Of a stretch of 32,255 nt of DNA, positions 14,710-22,502 are shown piece after piece. The DNA comes from Actinomycetota bacterium (lineage in GTDB: Bacteria; Actinomycetota; Acidimicrobiia; Acidimicrobiales; Ilumatobacteraceae). The position numbers and the translations under genes were made by a program. Positions within the stretch are counted from its first letter, which is position 1. Every line of letters starts with the position of its first letter. The notes below the pieces were generated by a model. It saw only the letters and a list, made by a program, of their open reading frames with translations. It was not told where the DNA came from and did no database searches. Location of the stretch: positions 1 to 32,255 of the forward strand of contig WLGW01000014.1 in assembly GCA_009703055.1 (NCBI GenBank), written 5' to 3'.

Positions 14710-16695
14710 ATGGGATCAGATCAATCAGTAGGACCCGAGCATGCAAAGCCGCTCGCCGAGGCACATCACCAGGGCAACCCCCAAGGTGACGGCCACAACA
14801 AAGATGACCATGCCGGCGCAGGGCATGGTCACGGGGCAGAAGTTGGCACTGCAGCACTAGCTCTCGGAGCACTCGGCGTCGTGTACGGCGACATCGGCAC
14901 TAGCCCTCTGTACGCATTGAAAGAAGCATTCACTGAAAAGTCCCACGTGATGACCGTCGACACCATCAACGTGTACGGCATCTGCTCACTCGCCTTCTGG
15001 TCACTCATCATCATTATTTCGCTCAAGTACTTGCTCTTCGTCATGCGCGCAGACAACAACGGAGAAGGTGGAATTCTCGCTCTCACCGCCCTTGTGATGC
15101 CGCGCAAAGGACAGAACGTCAAGAGAGGCGCAATTCTCGTCTCTCTCGGAGTCTTCGGTACCGCGTTGCTCTATGGCGACGGAATCATTACTCCCGCTAT
15201 TTCCGTTCTTTCCGCCGTGGAAGGCCTGAAGGAAGTCTCCACTGCATTCGAGCCATGGGTTGTCCCCATCGCCATTGTGATTCTTCTTGCATTGTTTCTC
15301 GTTCAAAGTCGTGGCACTGGAACGATGGGCAAAATCTTTGGTCCCATCATGCTCGTGTGGTTCACCACGCTTGCAGTGATTGGTTTGTCTCACATCGTCG
15401 ATGCACCAGAAATCATTCGCTCGGTCAATCCGTACTACGCATTCCAATACTTCACACACGAGTCCAAGAGTGCGTTCCTCTCGCTAGGTGCGATCTTTCT
15501 CGTTGTCACTGGTGGCGAAGCGCTTTATGCAGACATGGGCCACTTTGGTCGACGCCCCATTGCAGTGGGTTGGTACGCAATGGTGTTACCCGCACTTGTC
15601 TTGAACTACTGGGGCCAAGGTGCATTCCTTCTCAACAACCCCGAAGACATTGAAAGTGTGTTCTTCCGTATGGTTCCTGAACCGTTGTTGATTCCCATCG
15701 TGATCCTTGCCACGTGCGCCACGATCATCGCATCGCAGGCATTGATCTCCGGCGTGTTTTCTCTCACGGCGCAAGCAGTGCAGTTGGACTATCTGCCACG
15801 CATCAAGATTCGCCACACATCACAGTCACACTCCGGCCAGATCTATGTCCCGCTCGTGAACTGGTTGTTGATGATTGCATGCATCGGACTCGTCATCGGT
15901 TTCCAAACTGCCAGCAATCTTGCAGCCGCTTATGGAATCGCTGTGACAATGACAATGGCGATCACTACTGTGATCTTCTATCGCGTTCTTCGAGATCGTT
16001 GGAACTGGTCATCCACAAAGGCGATGCTTCTCTGTGCACCTTTGTTGGTGATTGAGGCAGGTTTCCTTGGTGCAAACCTCGTCAAGATTCCTCATGGCGG
16101 TTGGTTCGCACTCGCTGTCGGACTCATCTTGATGGTGCAGATGCAAACCTGGCGTCGCGGACGTGCACTTGTTGCTCAACGTATTCATCGCGGAGAGCGC
16201 TCTCTCATCGAAGTCCTTGATGAGACCGAAGACATCAAGCGTGTTTCAGGAACAGCTGTCTTCATGTTCAAAGACCTGGGCAAAGCTCCCCCTGCATTGG
16301 TCAACAACTTGCGCCACAACAAGGTTCTGCACAAGACCACACTGATTGTTGCTGTTGAAACTTCAGCTGCTCCTCGTGTCGAGATGTCACAGCGAGCAAC
16401 TGTGGTCAAAGTTGGCCCCGGCGTTTGTCAAGTGCAGCTCGAGTTCGGCTTCATGGACGAACCCGATGTTCCCGCAACACTTGCTTCGATCTCTTTCCAA
16501 GGGCTCGACTTCGATCCCGATGACGCCACCTATTTCATTGGTCACGAGTCGATTATTGCGGGCAAGGCTCCGGGCATGAACCCTCTTGCTGAGCATCTCT
16601 TCGTGTTCTTGAACCGTGGCGCCGACAGCGCAAGCCGATTCTTTAACTTGCCAATTGATCGCGTGTTCGAAGTGGGTTCACACGTCGAGATTTGA
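14710..16695 (+). CDS. kup: Kup (KUP/HAK/KT) potassium uptake protein
   Basis: 661 residues. Brings K+ into the cell, probably with H+. After a hydrophilic N-terminal extension of about 45 residues rich in His, Gly and Asp, the family begins at 'LALGALGVVYGDIGTSPLYALKEAF'. About twelve membrane segments follow, with 'LYGDGIITPAISVLSAVEGL', 'GGEALYADMGHFGRRPI', 'YWGQGAFLL' and 'SGVFSLTAQAVQL'. The cytoplasmic C-terminal domain ends with the family's 'FFNLPIDRVFEVGSHVEI'. The His-rich head is longer than in the E. coli protein. The 3' end overlaps the convergent PAP2 gene by 53 bp. Confidence 0.95.
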   Translation: MGSDQSVGPEHAKPLAEAHHQGNPQGDGHNKDDHAGAGHGHGAEVGTAALALGALGVVYGDIGTSPLYALKEAFTEKSHVMTVDTINVYGICSLAFWSLIIIISLKYLLFVMRADNNGEGGILALTALVMPRKGQNVKRGAILVSLGVFGTALLYGDGIITPAISVLSAVEGLKEVSTAFEPWVVPIAIVILLALFLVQSRGTGTMGKIFGPIMLVWFTTLAVIGLSHIVDAPEIIRSVNPYYAFQYFTHESKSAFLSLGAIFLVVTGGEALYADMGHFGRRPIAVGWYAMVLPALVLNYWGQGAFLLNNPEDIESVFFRMVPEPLLIPIVILATCATIIASQALISGVFSLTAQAVQLDYLPRIKIRHTSQSHSGQIYVPLVNWLLMIACIGLVIGFQTASNLAAAYGIAVTMTMAITTVIFYRVLRDRWNWSSTKAMLLCAPLLVIEAGFLGANLVKIPHGGWFALAVGLILMVQMQTWRRGRALVAQRIHRGERSLIEVLDETEDIKRVSGTAVFMFKDLGKAPPALVNNLRHNKVLHKTTLIVAVETSAAPRVEMSQRATVVKVGPGVCQVQLEFGFMDEPDVPATLASISFQGLDFDPDDATYFIGHESIIAGKAPGMNPLAEHLFVFLNRGADSASRFFNLPIDRVFEVGSHVEI

Positions 16696-17239
16696 TTGCA
16701 ACAGCACCGTAAGCAGTTGCTGTTGCAATCACTGTCCCGACGATGGCTCCGGCCAGCACGTCAGATAGCCAATGCACATTCAGTGCAAGACGCGTCCACG
16801 CCATCATCACGATGCCCGTTGTAGCAACGACGATGCATGCTCGACGTACAGCCAATGACGTCTCGTGGATGAACACCACTACAGCTACAGCAATCAATAA
16901 CGCCGTTGTGTTCGCAACATGACCTGACGGGAAACTGCCCCCTGCCGCACCTGACAACCAGTTCTCTTGCGGTGGACGAGCAACATCAAAGGTCCTTTTC
17001 AGCACTGCGACGAGGCTGCTATTGAACTGAAGAGCAACCCACGGAACGACAGCAAGCAACAGTGATCTGTATCGCCACCACAGGGAAACTCCCGCTACTA
17101 CTGCTCCTGGCAACAAGACCGACATGGACCCCGCATCAGTCAGAACCTTCGCGGCATCAGTCAGAACCGGATGCTGTTGAAACTGCCGCCACACCCACCG
17201 ATCGAACTCACCAAAGACAGCTGCAGTGAGTTCGACCAT
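16643..17239 (-). CDS. PAP2-family membrane phosphatase
   Basis: 198 residues with about five or six membrane helices. The three phosphatase motifs are present: 'KRTFDVARP' (Kx6RP), 'PSGH' and 'TRLALNVHWLSD' (SRx5Hx3D type). Likely dephosphorylates a lipid phosphate such as phosphatidic acid or undecaprenyl pyrophosphate at the membrane. The last ~17 residues are encoded opposite the conserved 3' end of kup. The ATG at 17239 follows TACCGT by six bases. Confidence 0.88.
   Translation of the reverse strand: MVELTAAVFGEFDRWVWRQFQQHPVLTDAAKVLTDAGSMSVLLPGAVVAGVSLWWRYRSLLLAVVPWVALQFNSSLVAVLKRTFDVARPPQENWLSGAAGGSFPSGHVANTTALLIAVAVVVFIHETSLAVRRACIVVATTGIVMMAWTRLALNVHWLSDVLAGAIVGTVIATATAYGAVAIKSRRVNPLRTRDQLAS
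16693..16731. terminator. 14-bp perfect inverted repeat at the kup stop, inside the PAP2 coding sequence
   Basis: The 14 bases 16693-16706 (TGATTGCAACAGCA) are exactly complementary to 16718-16731, with an 11-base loop. The kup TGA is the first triplet. This is the strongest hairpin I see in the window and could end kup transcription, though no T-run follows. On the other strand it encodes a near-palindromic Ala/Ile/Val-rich helix of the phosphatase. Confidence 0.6.
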
Positions 17240-17245
17240 GCACTA

Positions 17246-17251
17246 ACGGTA
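17246..17251 (-). promoter_or_regulatory. Candidate leaderless -10 box (TACCGT) of the PAP2 gene
   Basis: TACCGT on the minus strand, six bases before ATG 17239. It overlaps the dyad at 17247-17260. Confidence 0.45.
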
Positions 17252-17260
17252 GCCCTACCG
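17247..17260. repeat. Dyad CGGTAG-cc-CTACCG over the PAP2 promoter
   Basis: Perfect 6-bp arms with a 2-base centre, 22 bases beyond the hot-dog gene stop and overlapping the PAP2 -10 box. It could be a repressor site or part of a terminator. Confidence 0.35.
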
Positions 17261-17281
17261 CGGTCGAGCGTTATTGAACTC

Positions 17282-18190
17282 TTACAACTTGTCGGCGGGG
17301 TACTTCTCGTACGACGCTTTGAACACACCCTGATGAAGTAGGACCGTTGCAATCAATCCGCCTGTCACCGGATCGGAGATGTACGTGCGTGTCCACCAAC
17401 TCTCGACGCGGCGACTCTGACCAACCCCTACTGTCTCGTGAACAAGCTCATATTCATGGTCCACAAACAGAGGTCCATCCACCATGCGCACTTCTAGATC
17501 GATGAACAGTCCAACTGCTGGCCCACGAACTGAACCGAATCTTCCACCTTTGTGTGCCAGCACGCTGACCATCTCCGTCGGAATGATTGCGCGCCCCCAT
17601 GGAGAGTCAGTTGTTGAGTACCACGGTGACGATTCTGTAATGACCTTTAACTTGTCATTCAGCGAAAAGGGATACAGAGCACCATTGTGTTCGTCTGGCC
17701 CCATCGTGACGCGATGTGGATCGCTTCGCTGACCAACGACTAACTGATCAACAATGAACAACTCGCCTGGCTCTTTCAAACCAGCAAGACGACGATCGAG
17801 TTCCGTCTCACCGTGATCAGGGCCCAATGACAGAGTTCCCGAAAGAACTGAATTGCCGTCACCCTTGGTGGCACCGATACGCACGCTATTGACAGACGAT
17901 GTCACAGCGAATGGCTGCACTGTCTCGCCTTCAATCACCATGTTCTCAAAATGTGAACTGATGCAACCCTGCTCAAACCACTGAGCGCCCCACAAGGTGA
18001 CGCCAATGGGATCAAACTGGCTGAAGTGCGTCGGGCCTTCAATAGGTGCACCCGCCAGACCTAACTTGTCGGCCGTTGCTTCGTCATGGACACTGGCATG
18101 GCCGTCATATTCTTGGTCAGCCAACATCTGATGTGGAGATCGCACAGGTCCTGTGAGTGTGATCTCCGTTGAAAATGGTTGTGAGTTCAT
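17282..18190 (-). CDS. Probable hot-dog fold (MaoC-like) acyl-CoA-binding protein
   Basis: 302 residues, soluble. The segment 'ADKLGLAGAPIEGPTHFSQF' near residues 41-60 resembles the entry to a MaoC-like dehydratase or thioesterase half. The length suits two hot-dog folds in tandem, with a second half including 'GPLFVDHEYELVHETVGVGQS'. I do not see a clean catalytic Asp/His pair, so hydratase versus non-catalytic binding is open. The ATG overlaps the stop of the upstream ligase by four bases (ATGA), with GGAG eight bases before it. Coupling with the ligase suggests that it acts on the CoA ester the ligase makes. Confidence 0.5.
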   Translation of the reverse strand: MNSQPFSTEITLTGPVRSPHQMLADQEYDGHASVHDEATADKLGLAGAPIEGPTHFSQFDPIGVTLWGAQWFEQGCISSHFENMVIEGETVQPFAVTSSVNSVRIGATKGDGNSVLSGTLSLGPDHGETELDRRLAGLKEPGELFIVDQLVVGQRSDPHRVTMGPDEHNGALYPFSLNDKLKVITESSPWYSTTDSPWGRAIIPTEMVSVLAHKGGRFGSVRGPAVGLFIDLEVRMVDGPLFVDHEYELVHETVGVGQSRRVESWWTRTYISDPVTGGLIATVLLHQGVFKASYEKYPADKL

Positions 18191-19635
18191 GCTTTGTTCT
18201 CCAATCGTTCTGCGCGCAGAGCCGAGCGGCGCACCTTGCCAGCATCATCTCGGAGAGCGAAGTCAACAAACTCAAATGTACGAGGGACTTTGTAGATCAC
18301 AAGTCGTTCACCCAGAAATGTCTTCAACTCTTCTTCTGACACATCAGCGATGTCTGCTTCGACAATGGCATGCACGGTGCTGCCTTTGTCTTCATCAGGC
18401 AGTCCAATCACGGCGCATGACTTCACTGCAGGATGCTCTTGAATCACAGACTCGATTTCTGCGGGATAGATGTTGGCACCGCCCGACAAAATCATGTCGG
18501 CAGCTCTATCACCCAAGTAGAGATACCCGTCTTCATCGAGTCGACCCATGTCGCCCAGCGATTCCCATCCGCCATCACGCGTACGAGCAGTCGCTCCGAG
18601 GTATTTGTAGGTGGGTGTTGTACGAGGACTGCGCATCCACACTTCACCCATCTCCCCTACGGGGACTTCGTTGCCATCTTCATCGGTAATGGAAACAGTT
18701 CCAGGAATCACCTTGCCCACTGATCCGCGATGAGCCATCCACTCAGGGCCTGTAATCACTGTTGCAATCTGTGCTTCAGTACCCGCATACAACTCAAAGA
18801 TGCGTTCCGCACCAAGCCACTCAATCCACGCAAGCTTCAACCATTCCGGACATGGCTCTGCAAGATGCCACACCACGCGCAGCGAAGAGAGGTCGTACGA
18901 CAAACGCTCTTCATCAGGAAGTCGCAGAATTCGCTTCATCATTGTGGGCACCATGTACAACACGGAGCCTCTGTGCTTTTGAATTTCGTCCAATGTTCCT
19001 GATGCATCAAATCGAGGCAACAGAGCTACTTGAAGGCCATTCAGTAACGCCTGACAACTCCAGACTGCAGGTCCGTTGTGATACAGCGGCCCTGGCATGA
19101 CAAGACATCCACCTGGATCCATCATCAGTGGTGGTGGCAATGTCTCGTCAAACGCTGCAGGGTCACCTGAGACAATCAGCTTTGGACGACCAGTACTTCC
19201 ACCCGACGTTGGTGCCTTCCATGCTTGCGAGATGACGTATGGCAAGTGTGATGCATCTGCATCAGGTGCGCGAAAGCCCATCGGCACACTTGTTCGTCCA
19301 GGGAAATCTCCATCTCCCACACCAACCAATGCGCTGGGATTCGCCAGTTCGATAATGGCCTCGAGTTCTCTCTGCGGCAGACGAGACGAAATGGGCTGAG
19401 GTGTCGCGCCCAGTCGCCATGCCGCCACATATGCAACGAAGAAATCAATGCTGTTAGGTACCGCGACGGTGACCATGTCGCCTTCTCGCGTTCCGTGTTC
19501 ATGCAGATACACCGCGAGGTTGTAGCCCTGTCGAATCAGTTCGGCACGTGTGATGCTGTCGGCACCACACGTAATCGCCACCGTGTTGGGCGACTCTGCA
19601 GCAAGGTCTTCAAGGCGCTGGATGAAGGAAATCAT
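18187..19635 (-). CDS. Acid-CoA ligase (AMP-binding, bile-acid/steroid-ligase-like P-loop)
   Basis: 482 residues from ATG 19635; a TTG at 19656 would add seven. ANL-superfamily ligase with the variant P-loop 'TSGGSTGRPKLI', which I associate with bile-acid and steroid-side-chain CoA ligases rather than plain fatty acyl ligases. Further motifs are 'YHNGPAVWS', 'YAGTEAQ', 'LGDMGRLDEDGYLYLGDR', 'GGANIYPAEIES' and the C-terminal catalytic lysine in 'DDAGKVRRSAL'. The true substrate is unknown. It is coupled to the hot-dog gene by a 4-bp overlap. A palindrome lies just upstream at 19658-19669. Confidence 0.85.
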   Translation of the reverse strand: MISFIQRLEDLAAESPNTVAITCGADSITRAELIRQGYNLAVYLHEHGTREGDMVTVAVPNSIDFFVAYVAAWRLGATPQPISSRLPQRELEAIIELANPSALVGVGDGDFPGRTSVPMGFRAPDADASHLPYVISQAWKAPTSGGSTGRPKLIVSGDPAAFDETLPPPLMMDPGGCLVMPGPLYHNGPAVWSCQALLNGLQVALLPRFDASGTLDEIQKHRGSVLYMVPTMMKRILRLPDEERLSYDLSSLRVVWHLAEPCPEWLKLAWIEWLGAERIFELYAGTEAQIATVITGPEWMAHRGSVGKVIPGTVSITDEDGNEVPVGEMGEVWMRSPRTTPTYKYLGATARTRDGGWESLGDMGRLDEDGYLYLGDRAADMILSGGANIYPAEIESVIQEHPAVKSCAVIGLPDEDKGSTVHAIVEADIADVSEEELKTFLGERLVIYKVPRTFEFVDFALRDDAGKVRRSALRAERLENKA

Positions 19636-19657
19636 TACTTCATTGTTTAGTGCCAAC

Positions 19658-19669
19658 GAGATACATCTC
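19658..19669. repeat. Short palindrome GAGAT-ac-ATCTC upstream of the ligase gene
   Basis: Perfect 5-bp arms with a 2-base centre, in the short gap between the AEC carrier gene and the ligase start. Possible operator; short enough to be chance. Confidence 0.25.
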
Positions 19670-19683
19670 AGACACTGGAGCGC

Positions 19684-20574
19684 CTACAGAGCGAGAGACA
19701 CGAAAGGGAGCCATGCAAAAGCTGCCAATGTCCCCACACCCACCACAAATGCCACCAACTTCTCATCAAATCCAGCAGCAATGGCAACAACACCAGCCGT
19801 CACCATTGGCGGTGCTGCAGATTCAAGAATTGACGTGCTCCACATCAGATCCCCCGTCGAAGCAAACACCACTGCCACCAAAATCACTATCCCAGGAACA
19901 GCGACCATCTTGATGAAGAGTCCGGTGAGGGCTGGTCCAATCACTGCGCGATCTACCCGCAAAGTAAATCGCAGACCTAATGCACCCATGGCAACGGGTG
20001 CAACCGTGTACCCGATGTCATTCAGAACCGTCACAATGTCGGCATCAAGACCAATCACTCTCAGAGGGATCACTGTGAGCAACGCAAGGAACGGACCGAA
20101 CCGGGAAAGCCTGTGCAGAATTGCTCGTCCGCCAGAGTCGCCTGTTCCAAATCGACCAGAGATGTACGAACCATAAATTGCGAGAGCGAGAAAAGTGCCT
20201 AACTGGTCGTATGCAATCGCAGCCGACAAATGGTCGTCACCTAAAAGACCACTGACCATTCCGAGGCCAAGAAAACTGGTGTTGCCAAGCACCGCAACGA
20301 GCAACAGAGCGCCGACAGTGTCACGCGACCACTGACGCAATCGGCCGACGCAATACACAGCGACTGCGCACCCCATCATGCTTCCCCAAGCAACAAGCAC
20401 AGGAATCAGTAATTCCGACGTCACGTCAACAGTGGTCATCTTGGCGATGATCACCGCAGGGAGCGCAAAGTTCAGGACGTACTTCTCAGCGAACCAGATC
20501 AGCTTCGGTGGAACCGACACCAATGAACCAATGAGCCAGCACACGAGAAATGTTGCCACCACAATGAAAATCAC
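19684..20574 (-). CDS. AEC (auxin efflux carrier) family permease
   Basis: 296 residues with about ten membrane segments in two groups of five. 'YVLNFALPAVIIAKM' in the first group and 'LFIKMVAVPGIVILVA' in the second are typical of bacterial AEC proteins, which export or take up small organic acids such as malate. Substrate not assignable. The GTG start at 20574 is preceded by TAGGTT with six bases between. It lies upstream of the ligase/hot-dog pair on the same strand, so organic acid transport for that pair is conceivable, but there is room for a separate promoter. Confidence 0.8.
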   Translation of the reverse strand: MIFIVVATFLVCWLIGSLVSVPPKLIWFAEKYVLNFALPAVIIAKMTTVDVTSELLIPVLVAWGSMMGCAVAVYCVGRLRQWSRDTVGALLLVAVLGNTSFLGLGMVSGLLGDDHLSAAIAYDQLGTFLALAIYGSYISGRFGTGDSGGRAILHRLSRFGPFLALLTVIPLRVIGLDADIVTVLNDIGYTVAPVAMGALGLRFTLRVDRAVIGPALTGLFIKMVAVPGIVILVAVVFASTGDLMWSTSILESAAPPMVTAGVVAIAAGFDEKLVAFVVGVGTLAAFAWLPFVSLAL

Positions 20575-20580
20575 CCTTCG

Positions 20581-20586
20581 AACCTA
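20581..20586 (-). promoter_or_regulatory. Candidate leaderless -10 box (TAGGTT) of the AEC gene
   Basis: TAGGTT on the minus strand, six bases before the GTG at 20574. Confidence 0.5.
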
Positions 20587-20590
20587 GTGT
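20585..20590 (+). promoter_or_regulatory. Candidate -10 box (TAGTGT) of the carboxylase gene
   Basis: Plus-strand TAGTGT sharing two base pairs with the AEC box. It would give a leader of about 48 bases for the gene at 20645; weaker than the other cases because of the distance. Confidence 0.25.
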
Positions 20591-20644
20591 CCACCCGCGT
20601 CGCTCAGCAGGAATGACAGCACTTCTCATGTGGGACAATGACAC

Positions 20645-22474
20645 ATGGCTTCGAATCACGACATCGCCTCCCCACTCCTTGGCACCATCTTTAAGGTGGC
20701 GGTTGCAGTGGGAGACTCCGTTCACGCGAAGCAGGAAATCCTCATCATCGAATCGATGAAGATGGAACATCCGGTCGAGGCAGGGGTTGACGGGATTGTT
20801 GCTTCTATTGCTGTCGCCGAAGGAGACACCATTGCAGCAGGCCAGGTGCTTGTCAGCATTACACCGGGAGCCGTTGCAGTTCATGCGAGTACTGAAGCAA
20901 GCAACCAACCAGCTCATGAACGTGACGACCTAGCGCGCTACCGAGAACGCCGCCGTCTCACTACCGACGAGGCACGCCCCGATGCAGTCGCACGACGCAC
21001 GGCAAAAGGTCAGCGAACTGCACGGGCCAACATTGCTGATCTTGTTGATGAAGGAAGCTTTGTTGAATACGGCTCCTTCGCTGTTGCTGCACAACGTCAG
21101 CGACGCGAGCTTGATGATCTCATTCGCAACACGCCAGCCGATGGACTCGTTGGCGGCATCGCAACCGTCAACACAGCGGAGTTTGGCGAGGACGCCGCAC
21201 GTATTGCGGTCGCGTCGTACGACTACACCGTGCTTGCAGGAACACAAGGTTTTCTCAACCACCGAAAGAAAGACAGACTCTTTACTGTCGCTGAACAACT
21301 TCGCACTCCCGTGGTTCTCTTTGCAGAAGGTGGTGGCGGTCGCCCTGGCGATACCGATGCAGCAGGTGTAGCTGGTCTCGACGGCCCCGCCTTTGCGCTC
21401 TTTGCTCGCCTCTCGGGTCTTGTTCCTCTCGTGGGCATTACTTCGGGCTATTGCTTTGCCGGCAACGCTGCATTGCTTGGCTGCTGTGATGTCGTCATCG
21501 CTACAGAGAACTCGAACATCGGCATGGCAGGCCCAGCGATGATCGAAGGTGGTGGCCTTGGCGTTGTGAAACCCACCGACATCGGACCCATCGACGTGCA
21601 GACAGCAAACGGAGTAGTTGATATTCGTGTTGCCGATGAAGCTGCTGCTGTGGCCGCCGCAAAGAAATACCTGGGCTTTTTCCAAGGCGCAACAAAGAAT
21701 TGGACACGTCACGATGACGAGATTCTTCGTGATCTCATCCCCGAGCAACGCACGCGTGTCTACGACGTGCGCACTGTCATCAATGCACTAGCCGACATTG
21801 ATTCAGCTCTTGAACTGCGACCAAGTTTCGGAGTCGGAATCCTCACCACTCTTCTGCGCATTGAAGGCAAGCCTGTCGGGCTCATCGCAAACAACCCGGC
21901 TCACCTTGGTGGCGCTATTGATTCCGACGCATCGGACAAAGCATCACGGTTCATTCAGTTGTGCGACGCCTACGACATTCCCATTGTCAGCTTGTGCGAC
22001 ACACCAGGGTTCATGGTTGGTCCAGACGCCGAACACACAGCTCAAGTGCGCCACTTCGGACGCTTGTTTGTGACCGCAGCGAGCATCACCGTGCCACTCA
22101 TCACGATTGTGCTGCGTAAGGGCTACGGCCTTGGCGCCATGGCAATGGCAGGCGGTGGTTTTCATTCCAACGCCATGACCGTGTCGTGGCCCACCGGTGA
22201 ATTCGGCGGCATGGGACTTGAAGGTGCAGTTCGGCTTGGATTCAGCAAAGAACTTGCTGCAATCGATGACGAACAGGAACGCAGTGAACTAGAGGCCAAA
22301 CTGATTGCGCGTGCCTACGAACACGGCAGTGCCTTAAACATGGCGAGCCACGTTGAGATTGATGATGTCATTGACCCTGCCGAGACTCGTCAACGCATCC
22401 TCAGCATCATTGGCTCCACACATTCCTGGCGTGCGCGCACTGGCAAGAAACGCCCAATGGTCGATGCCTGGTAA
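20645..22474 (+). CDS. Biotinyl-carboxyltransferase fusion of an acyl-CoA carboxylase
   Basis: 609 residues. Residues ~5-75 are a biotinyl (BCCP) domain with the biotin-accepting lysine in 'ESMKMEHPVE'. A linker follows, then from ~95 a full AccD/PccB-type carboxyltransferase: 'RTARANIADLVDEGSFVEYG', 'GTQGFLNHRKKDRLF', 'FAEGGGGRPGDTDAAG', 'GPAMIEGGGLG', 'GVGILTTLLRIEGKPVGLIANNP', 'CDTPGFMVG' and 'LRKGYGLGAMAMAGGGF'. The enzyme moves CO2 from biotin to an acyl-CoA. Actinobacteria usually carry the biotinyl domain at the C-terminus of the biotin carboxylase subunit; here it heads the transferase, and no biotin carboxylase gene is in view. The start at 20645 is forced by an in-frame stop just upstream. 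Confidence 0.92.
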   Translation: MASNHDIASPLLGTIFKVAVAVGDSVHAKQEILIIESMKMEHPVEAGVDGIVASIAVAEGDTIAAGQVLVSITPGAVAVHASTEASNQPAHERDDLARYRERRRLTTDEARPDAVARRTAKGQRTARANIADLVDEGSFVEYGSFAVAAQRQRRELDDLIRNTPADGLVGGIATVNTAEFGEDAARIAVASYDYTVLAGTQGFLNHRKKDRLFTVAEQLRTPVVLFAEGGGGRPGDTDAAGVAGLDGPAFALFARLSGLVPLVGITSGYCFAGNAALLGCCDVVIATENSNIGMAGPAMIEGGGLGVVKPTDIGPIDVQTANGVVDIRVADEAAAVAAAKKYLGFFQGATKNWTRHDDEILRDLIPEQRTRVYDVRTVINALADIDSALELRPSFGVGILTTLLRIEGKPVGLIANNPAHLGGAIDSDASDKASRFIQLCDAYDIPIVSLCDTPGFMVGPDAEHTAQVRHFGRLFVTAASITVPLITIVLRKGYGLGAMAMAGGGFHSNAMTVSWPTGEFGGMGLEGAVRLGFSKELAAIDDEQERSELEAKLIARAYEHGSALNMASHVEIDDVIDPAETRQRILSIIGSTHSWRARTGKKRPMVDAW

Positions 22475-22496
22475 ATCTCGTCACCAATGACGAGAT
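22475..22496. terminator. Bidirectional hairpin between convergent genes
   Basis: ATCTCGTC (22475-22482) and GACGAGAT (22489-22496) form a perfect 8-bp stem with a 6-base loop. It starts right after the carboxylase TAA and ends seven bases from the FMN reductase stop. No strong T-run. Confidence 0.6.
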
Positions 22497-22502
22497 CAAA
22501 AT

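Noticed and set aside
20930-21748. 272-codon open frame antisense to the carboxylase fusion
   Set aside because: Fully covered by carboxyltransferase motifs on the other strand, and the product is cysteine-scattered with no motif order.
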